64,000 bases of DNA from Labrys sp. WJW (GTDB lineage Bacteria; Pseudomonadota; Alphaproteobacteria; Rhizobiales; Labraceae). Below, in pieces: positions 24,308 to 32,537 of the stretch (position 1 is the stretch's first letter; the number at the start of each line of letters is the position of its first letter). Position numbers and translations under genes: made by a program. The stretch covers positions 62,001-126,000 of the forward strand of contig NZ_LYXZ01000022.1 in the NCBI RefSeq assembly GCF_001676615.1, written 5' to 3'. The notes below the pieces were generated by a model. That model saw only the letters and a program-made list of their open reading frames with translations, did no database searches and was not told the origin of the DNA.

Positions 24308-25252
24308 ATGCGCTCTTCGCGTGCCGCCTATCCCCTGACCTGGCGCATCATGGATGCGCTCGAGCGCCTGGCCGCCCTTGTCTGGCCTTCGAGCTTCCGG
24401 GCGGGCCTGCCCTATCTGATGCTGCTGCCGGCGCTCGTGCTGGTCGGCCTGCTCGTGCTCGGCCTCATTCAGATGGGCGATGCCAGCCTGCGCGTCCTCG
24501 ACACCAGCACCTTCCTGATGTCGGAGAACTACACGCTCGCCAATTACCAGCGCGTGGTGAGCGAGAGCTTCTTCACTGCCGTGGCCGGCCGCAGCCTGAT
24601 GGGCGCCGTCATCGTGACGCTGGCGACCCTGATTCTCGCCTTCCCCTATGCCTATCTGATGGTGCGCACGCCCTCCTCGGGCCTGCGCAAATTCCTGCTG
24701 GTCGCGCTGTTCCTGCCCTTCTTCATCGGCCAGGTGGTGCGCGCCTATGGCTGGCTGATCATCCTGGGCAACCAGGGCATGGTCAACGAGGCCCTCGGCC
24801 TGGTCGGCGTGGCGCCCATGCGCCTGCTCTACAACTACCCCGCCGTGCTCTTCGGCCTCGTCCAGTACATGCTGCCCTTCGCCGTGCTGATGCTGGCGCC
24901 GGCCCTGACGGCGATACCGGCGGAACTGGAAGCCGCCGCCGCCTCGCTCGGCGCCGGCTGGGTGCGAACCTTCCGGCACATCGTGCTGCCCCTCGCCCGT
25001 CCGGGCCTGGTGGGCGCCGGCCTCGTCGTCGTCACCCTCTCGCTCACCGATTTCGCGGTGCCCGCCATCCTGGGCGGCGGCACGCAGGACTTCATCGCCA
25101 ACGCCATCTACGACCAGTTCTTCCGCACCTCCGACCAGGGCCTGGGCGCCACGCTCTGCCTGATGCTGGTGGCGGTCGGCTCCCTTCTCGTCGGCGTGGT
25201 GTTCATGCTGTTCGGGGCCGGCACGCTCGCCATGAGCGGAGAGCGCAAATGA
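24308..25252 (+). CDS. Spermidine/putrescine-type ABC permease (PotB-like)
   Basis: A 314-residue inner-membrane permease with six predicted membrane spans (first at LPYLMLLPALVLVGLLVLGL). The EAA loop ELEAAAASLGAGWVRTFRHI is near residue 200, and VVRAYGWLIILGNQGMVN is a PotB hallmark. It overlaps the next permease by four bases. It pairs with that protein to form the channel. Confidence 0.92.
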   Translation: MRSSRAAYPLTWRIMDALERLAALVWPSSFRAGLPYLMLLPALVLVGLLVLGLIQMGDASLRVLDTSTFLMSENYTLANYQRVVSESFFTAVAGRSLMGAVIVTLATLILAFPYAYLMVRTPSSGLRKFLLVALFLPFFIGQVVRAYGWLIILGNQGMVNEALGLVGVAPMRLLYNYPAVLFGLVQYMLPFAVLMLAPALTAIPAELEAAAASLGAGWVRTFRHIVLPLARPGLVGAGLVVVTLSLTDFAVPAILGGGTQDFIANAIYDQFFRTSDQGLGATLCLMLVAVGSLLVGVVFMLFGAGTLAMSGERK

Positions 25253-26049
25253 CCGGCAGCACCAGCAAGTCCATCGTGATCTGGGGCTTCGTGATCGCGG
25301 CCCTGGTGATGCTGTCGGCGCCGACCATCGTGGTGCTGGGCGCCTCCTTCACCGCGGGCAACATCATCACCTTCCCGCCCGAAGGCCTTTCCCTGCGCTG
25401 GTACGGCGCCATCGCCCAGGCGAGCGACCTGCGCCAGGCCTTCCTGCGCTCGTTGATCGTGGCGACGATCTGCACCCTCTTCGCCGTGCCGGTCGGCACC
25501 CTGGCCGGCATCGCGCTCGCCAAATACAAGGTCCGTTTCGAGCGCTCCATCCAGGTCTACCTGCTCTTGCCCTTCACCATCCCGCTGATCGGCTCGGGCA
25601 TCGGCATGATGCTGGTCTTCGGCAATCTCGGCGTACTCGGCCGGCTCTGGCCCGTCGGCATTGCCTGCTGCGTGATCAACCTGCCCTTCATGATCTGGGC
25701 CGTCACGGCGAGCGCCAGCAATCTCAGCCCGGACCTGGAGCTGGCCGCGGCCAATTGCGGTGCGCCACCCCTGCAGCGCTTCCTCTACATCACGCTGCCC
25801 GCCGTGCTGCCGGGGGTGATCACCGGCTCGCTCCTGATGTTCATCCTCGCCCTCAACGAGTTCCTGGTCAGCCTGCTCCTGGTGGATGCCCGCTCCGTCA
25901 CGCTGCCGGTGCAGATCTACAATTCCATCCGCTCCATCATCACGCCGGACCTGGCCGCCATTTCCGTCGTCTTCATCGCCTGCGCCGGTATTGCCATCGC
26001 CTTGCTCGACCGGCTCGTCGGCCTCGACATCTTCCTCAAATCCAAATGA
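25249..26049 (+). CDS. Spermidine/putrescine-type ABC permease (PotC-like)
   Basis: A 266-residue inner-membrane permease, six spans. FPPEGLSLRWYGAI near residue 43 is the characteristic PotC segment, and the EAA-like loop DLELAAANCGAPPLQRFLYI is near residue 162. It starts four bases inside the PotB-like gene and is followed after 40 bp by the HisD-like dehydrogenase gene on the same strand, apparently in one operon. Confidence 0.92.
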   Translation: MTGSTSKSIVIWGFVIAALVMLSAPTIVVLGASFTAGNIITFPPEGLSLRWYGAIAQASDLRQAFLRSLIVATICTLFAVPVGTLAGIALAKYKVRFERSIQVYLLLPFTIPLIGSGIGMMLVFGNLGVLGRLWPVGIACCVINLPFMIWAVTASASNLSPDLELAAANCGAPPLQRFLYITLPAVLPGVITGSLLMFILALNEFLVSLLLVDARSVTLPVQIYNSIRSIITPDLAAISVVFIACAGIAIALLDRLVGLDIFLKSK

Positions 26050-26089
26050 CCTTCCCGGCCCCGCGAGGCCGCGCATCCAGGATAGAACG

Positions 26090-27418
26090 ATGACCTCAGC
26101 CCGCTTCTACGACTATGCCAGCCTCTGCGCGGAGGAGAAAGCCGCCCTGCTGCGCCGTTCGGAAACGGACATTTCCAAATTCATCGAGAAGGTCGCGCCC
26201 ATCCTGGAGGCAGTCAGGACCGAGGGCGACGCCGCGCTGGCCCGCTTCGGCCGGGAGCTGGACAGAGCCAAAGTGACCGAAGCCAATCTCAAGGTCACGC
26301 CGGCCGAGTTCGATGCCGCCTTCAGGCAGGTCGATAGCGACGTCATCGAGGCGATCACCTTCGGCATCGACAATATCCGCCGCTTCCACGAGGAGCAGAA
26401 GCCCGAGGCGATGTGGCTGAAGGAGATCCGGCCCGGCGCCTATGCCGGCGATCGCTTCACCCCGATCCAGTCGGTCGCCCTCTACGTGCCGCGCGGCAAG
26501 GGCTCCTTCCCGTCCGTGACCATGATGACGTCGGTTCCGGCGGTGGTCGCCGGCGTGCCCAACCTTGCCATCGTCACCCCGCCGGCGCCCGACGGCGCGG
26601 TCGACGCGGCCACGCTGGTCGCCGCCAGGCTGGCGGGCGTGGAGACCGTCTACAAGGTCGGCGGCGCGCAGGCGGTCGCCGCCGTCGCCTACGGCACTGA
26701 AACCGTCAAGCCGGCCCTCAAGATCGTCGGTCCCGGCAGCCCATGGGTGGTCGCCGCCAAGCGCCTGCTCTCCGGTGTCATCGACACCGGCCTGCCGGCC
26801 GGCCCCTCCGAGGTGATGATCCTGGCCGACGACAGCGTGCATGGCGGCCTCGCCGCGCTCGATCTGCTGATCGAGGCCGAGCATGGCCCGGATTCCTCGG
26901 CTTATCTCGTCACCCATAGCCGCCGCGTCGCCGAGGAGGCGCTCGCCGCCCTGCCCGAGCATTGGGCCCGCATGACCGAGCAGCGCGTCGCCTTCTCCAA
27001 GGCCGTGCTGACGGGCAGCACCGGCGGTGTGGTGCTGACCTCCTCGATCGAGGAGAGCTACGCGTTCGTCAACGCCTATGCCCCCGAGCACCTGGAAATC
27101 CTGTCCGAGGAGCCTTTCATCCATCTCGGTCACATCACCGAGGCTTCCGAGATCCTGATGGGAACGCACACACCGGTGAGCATCGCCAATTTCTCGCTGG
27201 GGCCGAATGCCGTGCTGCCGACCAGCCGCTGGGCCCGCACCTTCGGCCCGCTTTCGGTGAACGATTTCGTCAAGCGTTCCTCGATCGGCTATGTCACTCC
27301 GCCGGCCTATGCCGAATTCGCCCGCCATTCCCACAAGCTGGCGCTCTATGAGGGCTTTTCCTCCCATGCCAATGCCGTCTCGCCGATCCGCGAGGCCTAT
27401 CTGAAGAAGGGCGGCTGA
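26090..27418 (+). CDS. HisD-like dehydrogenase, probably catabolic
   Basis: A 442-residue protein homologous to histidinol dehydrogenase ([53 protein letters not shown]). The catalytic Glu-His pair in APEHL is kept. By comparison with E. coli HisD, the zinc-ligand Gln before AEH is Glu here (IEAEH), and the Asp in the GDY segment is Asn (IANFSLG); the C-terminal His (FSSHANAV) is kept. This, and its place in a transport/catabolism cluster, argue against histidine biosynthesis. A known HisD-like catabolic enzyme is sulfopropanediol 3-dehydrogenase (HpsN), and the SDR and zinc dehydrogenase nearby fit that pathway. The assignment is inferred. Confidence 0.75.
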   Translation: MTSARFYDYASLCAEEKAALLRRSETDISKFIEKVAPILEAVRTEGDAALARFGRELDRAKVTEANLKVTPAEFDAAFRQVDSDVIEAITFGIDNIRRFHEEQKPEAMWLKEIRPGAYAGDRFTPIQSVALYVPRGKGSFPSVTMMTSVPAVVAGVPNLAIVTPPAPDGAVDAATLVAARLAGVETVYKVGGAQAVAAVAYGTETVKPALKIVGPGSPWVVAAKRLLSGVIDTGLPAGPSEVMILADDSVHGGLAALDLLIEAEHGPDSSAYLVTHSRRVAEEALAALPEHWARMTEQRVAFSKAVLTGSTGGVVLTSSIEESYAFVNAYAPEHLEILSEEPFIHLGHITEASEILMGTHTPVSIANFSLGPNAVLPTSRWARTFGPLSVNDFVKRSSIGYVTPPAYAEFARHSHKLALYEGFSSHANAVSPIREAYLKKGG

Positions 27419-27421
27419 GCG

Positions 27422-28465
27422 ATGAAGGCCGTCCGGCTGCATGATGTCAGGGATCTGCGCGTGGAAGCGGTCGAGGCCCCCTCCGCCCCGCCGCCTGGCC
27501 ATGTGAACCTCGAGGTCAGGGCCGCCGGCATCTGCGGCTCGGACCTGCACAACTACCGGACCGGCCAGTGGATCACGCGCCGTCCCTCGGTGGCGGGCCA
27601 CGAGTTCTGCGGCCGCGTGACGGCGATCGGCGAGGGAGTGAGCGGGTTTGCGGTCGGCGATGTCGTCGTCGCCGATTCCAGATTCTGGTGCGGCAATTGC
27701 CCCGCCTGTGCCGGAGGACGGCACAATGTCTGCGAGAATCTCGGCTTCGTCGGCGAGGCCTGCGACGGCGGTTTCGCCGATGCCGTGCAATTGCCGGCCC
27801 GGCTGCTTGTGCCGCATGCGCCTTCGCTGCCGCCGCGAATCGCCGCCATGGCCGAGCCGCTGGCGGTGGCACTGCATGCGGTACGGCGCCTCGCAGCGCC
27901 GCGCGGAGAGCCGGTGCTCGTGGTCGGCTGCGGCACGATCGGAGGCCTATGCGCCCTGCTGCTCGCCCATCTCCATGACGGCCCCATCCTGCTCAGCGAT
28001 CCCAATAGCGCGCGCGCCGATCTGGTGTCGGTGCTGAGTGGCGGCAGGCGTGTCGGCCTCGTCGCCGAGGACATCGCCGCAGCGCTTGGAGGGCGGCGCC
28101 TGCGCCATGCCATCGATGCGACGGGCCATGTCGGAGCCATCGCGACGACGCTCGGCCTCCTCGCCGGGGCGGGTGCGCTCTGCCTGGTCGGCATCGGCCA
28201 TGGCAAGCTCGACCTCGACCCCACCGAGCTGGTCGAACGCGAGATCGCCTTGATCGGCTGCCATGCTTTCGCCGACGACGACCTCGTGCAGGCCGCTTCT
28301 CTGCTGGTGGAGCTGCAAGGTGCCCTCGAACAGCTCTGCGAGGTCCTGCCCGGCCTGGACGAGGTGCCGGCCGCCTATGAGCGCCTGCTGGCCGGCCAGA
28401 GCACGAAGCTGAAAACCATTGTCCAGCTCACCGATGAGCCGGCCGCCCTCTTCCCGATTGCATGA
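27422..28465 (+). CDS. Zinc-dependent alcohol dehydrogenase family protein
   Basis: A 347-residue medium-chain dehydrogenase. The catalytic zinc region CGSDLH is near residue 38 and GHEFCG near residue 59. The structural zinc Cys cluster CGNCPACAGGRHNVC is near residues 90-104. The nucleotide-binding motif VVGCGTIGG is near residue 167. It resembles threonine/sorbitol dehydrogenases. It begins three bases after the HisD-like gene. In the hps-like interpretation this would be the HpsP role; otherwise a polyol or amino alcohol dehydrogenase. Confidence 0.88.
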   Translation: MKAVRLHDVRDLRVEAVEAPSAPPPGHVNLEVRAAGICGSDLHNYRTGQWITRRPSVAGHEFCGRVTAIGEGVSGFAVGDVVVADSRFWCGNCPACAGGRHNVCENLGFVGEACDGGFADAVQLPARLLVPHAPSLPPRIAAMAEPLAVALHAVRRLAAPRGEPVLVVGCGTIGGLCALLLAHLHDGPILLSDPNSARADLVSVLSGGRRVGLVAEDIAAALGGRRLRHAIDATGHVGAIATTLGLLAGAGALCLVGIGHGKLDLDPTELVEREIALIGCHAFADDDLVQAASLLVELQGALEQLCEVLPGLDEVPAAYERLLAGQSTKLKTIVQLTDEPAALFPIA

Positions 28466-28524
28466 TTGAACCGGACTTTCCCGATATCAGGCCTTCTCGA
28501 CAACGCCCCGCAGGAGACAGGACC

Positions 28525-29256
28525 ATGGACGTTCTTTCCGACGCCGCCTCTCCCCTCTACGAGAAGGTCAAGGACTTCGTGCTCGGCAACATCGCCAGCG
28601 GTAAATGGGGACGCCAAGGGCGCCTGCCTTCCGAGCACGATCTCGTCGCCGCGCTCGGCGTCTCGCGCATGACCGTGCACCGGGCCTTGCGCGAACTGAC
28701 GGCACAGGGGCATCTGCGCCGCATTCCGGGCGTCGGCACCTTCGTCGCTCCGCCCAAGCCGCAATCGACGCTCATCGAGATCAGCAACATCGCCACCGAG
28801 ATCAAGGCCCGCGGCAGCCGGCACCGGGCCGAGGTGGTCCTGCTCGAACGCGTGCATCATCCCACGCCGGAATTGATGATCGCCTTCGAATTCGAGGCGA
28901 TCAAGCCAGTCGACCATTCCATCGTCATCCATTTCGAAAACGACGTGCCGGTGCAGCTCGAGGAGCGCTACGTCAACATCGACCTGGTCAGTGGCTATCT
29001 CGACCAGGACTATACCAATGCGGCGACCTATGACTATCTGCAGCAATCCACGCCCCTGACCGAGGTCGAACAGCTGATCAGCGCCTTGCCGGCGGGAGAG
29101 GAAACCGCGCGCCTGCTCCACATTCGCCCCGGCGACAGCTGCCTCGTCCTACACCGCAAGACCTTCACGGGGCCTGTTGTCGCGACGGTGAACACCTTTA
29201 CCTATGTCGGCAGCCGCTATTCGCTGGGCAGCCGCTACCTTCACACGGCGCGTTGA
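28525..29256 (+). CDS. GntR-family regulator, HutC subfamily
   Basis: A 243-residue repressor with an N-terminal GntR winged helix (LPSEHDLVAALGVSRMTVHR, then LTAQGHLRRIPGVGTFV) and a C-terminal UTRA ligand-binding domain (VPVQLEERYVNIDLVSGYL, LVLHRKTFTGPVVATVNTFT). The start at 28525 has GGAGACAGG upstream; an earlier in-frame codon overlaps the dehydrogenase gene. It closes the gene cluster. A perfect HutC-type operator lies ahead of the importer at 21535. The effector is probably the imported compound. Confidence 0.88.
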   Translation: MDVLSDAASPLYEKVKDFVLGNIASGKWGRQGRLPSEHDLVAALGVSRMTVHRALRELTAQGHLRRIPGVGTFVAPPKPQSTLIEISNIATEIKARGSRHRAEVVLLERVHHPTPELMIAFEFEAIKPVDHSIVIHFENDVPVQLEERYVNIDLVSGYLDQDYTNAATYDYLQQSTPLTEVEQLISALPAGEETARLLHIRPGDSCLVLHRKTFTGPVVATVNTFTYVGSRYSLGSRYLHTAR

Positions 29257-29298
29257 TGACTGAACGCCCGCGTGCTCCGCACCCAACAACATCGACCT

Positions 29299-29407
29299 GT
29301 CATTCCCGGCCGAGCGAAGCGAGGGGAAGGGAATCCAGGGGCCAGGAGTGCATCTCGCTGCCCCTGGATTCCCTTCCCGCCGCCTTCGGCGGCGCCGGGA
29401 ATGACGG
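29299..29407. repeat. Intergenic palindrome, family B copy 3
   Basis: GTCATTCCCGGC...GAGGGGAAGGGAATCCAGGGG and its inverse CCCCTGGATTCCCTTCCC...GCCGGGAATGAC form a full element between the GntR and FMN dehydrogenase genes. Confidence 0.85.
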
Positions 29408-29437
29408 GCTAAAATTTTCGAAAGCCGGCATACTTCC

Positions 29438-30592
29438 ATGCAATTGGTGAACGTACACGACTATCGCGAGGCGGCCCGCCGTCGCCTGCCGAAGATCTTC
29501 TTCGACTATATCGATGGCGGATCCTTCGAGGAGGAAACCCTGCGGGCCAATCGCAGCGACTACGCCCGGCTGACCTTGCGCCAGAACGTGCTGGTGGAGC
29601 CCCGAGAGCAGGACCTCGGCACGCATTACCTTGGCACGCGCCATCCCCTGCCCTTCATGCTGGGCCCCGTCGGCTTTCTCGGGCTCTATGCCGGCAAGGG
29701 CGAGGAAAAGGCCGCCAGGGCGGCGCATGCCGCGGGAATCGCGCTCTGCCTTTCCAACTTCTCCATCGCTTCGCTCGCCGATGTGCGGCAAGCGACCAAG
29801 GGCCCGCTCCACTTCCAGCTCTATGTGCTCGACGATCGCTCGCTTTGCGACGAGTTCCTGGAAGGCGCCCGCCTTGCCGGCGCGGACACGCTCTTCATCA
29901 CCGTCGACACCGCGATCACCGGCATCCGTGAACGCGACGTTCGCAACGGCTTCCGCTCGCTGACACGGGTGACGCCGGGCCTGTTCCTCGGCCTTGCCCG
30001 CAAGCCGGGATGGCTTCTCGACGTGGCGGCACGCGGCATGCCCAGCGTACGGGCGATCGAACACCGGCGCGACTTCGGGCGCGGCGCCCTCGAACAGGCC
30101 GCCAATCTCTCGCGCCATATCGACAAGACCGTGTCGTGGAAGGACATGGCCTGGCTGCGCGAACGCTGGCAGGGCCGGTTGGTGGTCAAGGGGGTGCTTG
30201 CCCCCGAGGATGCACTGAAGGCCAAGTCGATCGGTATGGACGGCGTGGTGATCTCCAACCATGGCGGGCGCCAGCTCGACGGCGCGTCGAGTACCATCGC
30301 AGCCCTGCCTGCCATCCGCCGGGCGGTCGGGCCCGATTTCTGCGTGATGCTCGACGGCGGCATCCGCCGGGGCACCGACATCGTCAAAGCCATCGGCCTC
30401 GGCGCCGACGGCGTCATGCTCGGCCGCGCCTATACCTATGGTCTCGCCGCCGCGGGCGAGGCCGGGGTTGCCGGCGTGATCGACATCCTCACCCGCGAGA
30501 TCTCAATCACCCTGGCGCTGATGGGCGTGGCCTCGATCGACGAGCTGAAGTCGCTGGGCACCAAGGCCGTCATCGCAGCCGATCGAGGCTGA
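29438..30592 (+). CDS. FMN-dependent alpha-hydroxy acid dehydrogenase (LldD family)
   Basis: A 384-residue member of the glycolate oxidase/lactate dehydrogenase family. It opens NVHDYREAARRRLPKIFFDY, has HFQLYVLDD near residue 126, VVKG near 250, and the active-site motif ISNHGGRQLDGA near 270 with the catalytic His and substrate-binding Arg, then the FMN-phosphate loop GGIRRGTDIVKA. It oxidises 2-hydroxy acids to keto acids. It follows the GntR gene after 180 bp containing a repeat. In a sulfopropanediol pathway it might oxidise sulfolactate, but lactate or another 2-hydroxy acid is as likely. Confidence 0.9.
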   Translation: MQLVNVHDYREAARRRLPKIFFDYIDGGSFEEETLRANRSDYARLTLRQNVLVEPREQDLGTHYLGTRHPLPFMLGPVGFLGLYAGKGEEKAARAAHAAGIALCLSNFSIASLADVRQATKGPLHFQLYVLDDRSLCDEFLEGARLAGADTLFITVDTAITGIRERDVRNGFRSLTRVTPGLFLGLARKPGWLLDVAARGMPSVRAIEHRRDFGRGALEQAANLSRHIDKTVSWKDMAWLRERWQGRLVVKGVLAPEDALKAKSIGMDGVVISNHGGRQLDGASSTIAALPAIRRAVGPDFCVMLDGGIRRGTDIVKAIGLGADGVMLGRAYTYGLAAAGEAGVAGVIDILTREISITLALMGVASIDELKSLGTKAVIAADRG

Positions 30593-30618
30593 AGCGCCCT
30601 GCGACTTGCCGGCGTTTC

Positions 30619-30697
30619 GGTGTGCCGATCTCCAGATCGGCAATCTTGGAAACGATACGCCTTACCAGGAGCAATGCCGATCTGGAGATCGGCACAC
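30619..30697. terminator. 24-bp inverted repeat between convergent genes
   Basis: 30619-30642 and 30674-30697 are exact reverse complements over 24 bp, and each arm is itself a hairpin (GCCGATCT-CC-AGATCGGC). It lies 26 bp after the FMN dehydrogenase stop and 41 bp before the stop of the opposing CorC-like gene. No T-run follows, so it would be a non-classical bidirectional terminator or an RNA-stabilising hairpin. Confidence 0.5.
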
Positions 30698-30738
30698 CAT
30701 GCGCGGTAGCATGGCCGACGCCTGCCTCCTGTCTGCCC

Positions 30739-32079
30739 TCAGGACCCTGCCCCGTCCACCCGGCGTGCCAGGAGCTTGTCGATGCGGCGATCATCCATGT
30801 CGACGATCTCGAACACCCAGCCGCCATAGTCGAACTGCTCGCCGACATCGGGCAGGTGGCCGAGCTGCGACAGGGCGAAGCCGGCGATGGTGTGGAAGTC
30901 GCGATCCTGCGGCCTTGTCTGCAGTTGCAGCCGGTCGAAGGCGGCATAGGCTGGCATCATGCCGTCGATCAGCAGCGAACCGTCCTGGCGTTCGACGATA
31001 TCGGGCTCTTCCCCCTCGACCTCGGGCAGGTCGCCGGCCATGGCTTCGAGCAGGTCCGTCTGGGTGACGATGCCTTCGAGGCCGCCATATTCGTCGATGA
31101 TGAGGGCCAGTCTGATCGGGGTCCGCTTGAACTGGTCGAGCACCCGGAAGATCGGCATGGCCTCATGCACGATGAGGGGCTGGCGCATGACGGCGAGCGG
31201 ATCGAGTCTCTCTCCGTCCAGCACCCGGTCGAGCAGATCCTGCTTGACGATCATGCCGAGCGGCTCGTCGATATTGCCACGTCCGACCAGGATGTGGTCG
31301 TGCCGGCATTCGCGGATGATGCGCAGCGTCTCCTTGGGATCGTCATCGATATCGACCCAGTCGATCTCGCGCCGGGGCGTCATGATATCGCTGATGCGCC
31401 GCCCGCCGATGCTGAGCACGCGCACCATCACCTCTTCCTGCGCATCCTGCAGGATGCCGGCGTCCTGGCTGGCCCGGACCAGCAATTTGAGCTCTTCGGG
31501 CGAATGCAGCGATTCCTCCCCGGAACCCGGCTGCAGGCCGCAGGCCCGCAGCACCAGATTGCCGAGGCCGTTCAGCATCAAAATGGCCGGGCGCAGCAGG
31601 AACAGGAACAGGCCCAGCGGCCGGACGATCCACAGCGCCGTGCCTTCGCTGCGCTGCAGGGCCAGACTCTTGGGCGCGAGCTCGCCCAGCACGATGTGAA
31701 GGGCCGTGATGATCACGAAGGCGAGGGCGACGGCGATGGCATGCGAGCCGACGGTGGCGATCCCCGCCGGCAGCCAGCCGAGCAGCGGCTCGATCAGATG
31801 GGCGAGCGCCGGCTCGCCGATCCAGCCGAGCGCCAGGGACGAGATGGTGATGCCGAGCTGGGTCGCCGCCAGATTGGCGTCGAGATTGTCGATGGCGCGC
31901 AAGAGCGGGCGGGCGTTCATCCGCCCCGCAGCGGCAAGCTCGGCCACCCTGCTGCGGCGGACGGCAACGAGCGAGAACTCGGCGGCCACGAAAAAGCCGT
32001 TGGCGGCCACGAGAGCAAAGACGGCTAGTACCCTCAACAAGTCCATGACGAGAGCACCGTCGTCGGAACCGGACATCAT
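30739..32079 (-). CDS. CNNM/CorC-HlyC family membrane protein
   Basis: A 446-residue inner-membrane protein. An N-terminal CNNM (DUF21) domain with about four hydrophobic segments (LLRVLAVFALVAANGFFVAA, then AIAVALAFVIITALHIVLGE) is followed by PKSLALQ, a paired CBS region (ISDIMTPRREIDWVDIDDD, LALIIDEYGGLEGIVTQTDL) and a C-terminal CorC_HlyC domain (GSLLIDGMMPAYAAF, VFEIVDMDDRRIDKL). Family members are linked to Mg2+/Co2+ export; the old name hemolysin is misleading. The start is one of two adjacent ATG codons (32079 or 32076), preceded by GGAAGGGGAG. Its neighbours are unrelated. Confidence 0.92.
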   Translation of the reverse strand: MMSGSDDGALVMDLLRVLAVFALVAANGFFVAAEFSLVAVRRSRVAELAAAGRMNARPLLRAIDNLDANLAATQLGITISSLALGWIGEPALAHLIEPLLGWLPAGIATVGSHAIAVALAFVIITALHIVLGELAPKSLALQRSEGTALWIVRPLGLFLFLLRPAILMLNGLGNLVLRACGLQPGSGEESLHSPEELKLLVRASQDAGILQDAQEEVMVRVLSIGGRRISDIMTPRREIDWVDIDDDPKETLRIIRECRHDHILVGRGNIDEPLGMIVKQDLLDRVLDGERLDPLAVMRQPLIVHEAMPIFRVLDQFKRTPIRLALIIDEYGGLEGIVTQTDLLEAMAGDLPEVEGEEPDIVERQDGSLLIDGMMPAYAAFDRLQLQTRPQDRDFHTIAGFALSQLGHLPDVGEQFDYGGWVFEIVDMDDRRIDKLLARRVDGAGS

Positions 32080-32537
32080 CTCCCCTTCCGCGCTGGGCGC
32101 GGTCCTTTCACAAAACGAACCCTCCTAGCATCGCCGCTCTGAAGCCGGGAGGCAAACCGCTCCTCGCCAAGGCTGTGCGAAACCTCCCCGAAAGGGGGGC
32201 CACCGCTGCCATGCGCCCGAAAACCCGTCTCGCCGCCGGGTACCGACAGATCGTGCCTGCTCGGGGCAGCTTCGTTGTTGACTTAAACAATCTCCATGAT
32301 AGCTTTTGGAATGTTATGAAAATATATGAAAGAAAAATACCAACACCCGGAGGAAATGGCCTGATCCGCTAGCAATCGCTGCCAAAGCTCACTTGCCTTG
32401 CCCGAATTTGGATGAAGCTTGCGCATTTCTTCAATGCCGCGGCGCGGGGACGTTTGTCTTCGAGCGACAGCCGGCTCGGCCATCGACTTTGCAGTGCATC
32501 GAGATGTCGAACACGACACCATAAGGAGGAGGAAACC
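32080..32537. promoter_or_regulatory. Gap with candidate promoter for the polyol importer
   Basis: These 458 bases lie between divergent genes and contain no convincing gene. Around 32270-32345 the base composition turns AT-rich. A TTGACT at 32278-32283 with TAGCTT 16 bp downstream is a weak sigma-70-like promoter on the plus strand, overlapping an inverted TTGTT-6-AACAA. The ribosome-binding site AAGGAGGAGG lies just before 32538. The long leader (over 200 bases) leaves room for further control. Confidence 0.35.

Noticed and set aside
26090..27418. Assignment as biosynthetic histidinol dehydrogenase (hisD)
   Set aside because: No his genes are near, two zinc-site residues differ, and the gene is embedded in a transport/catabolism operon.
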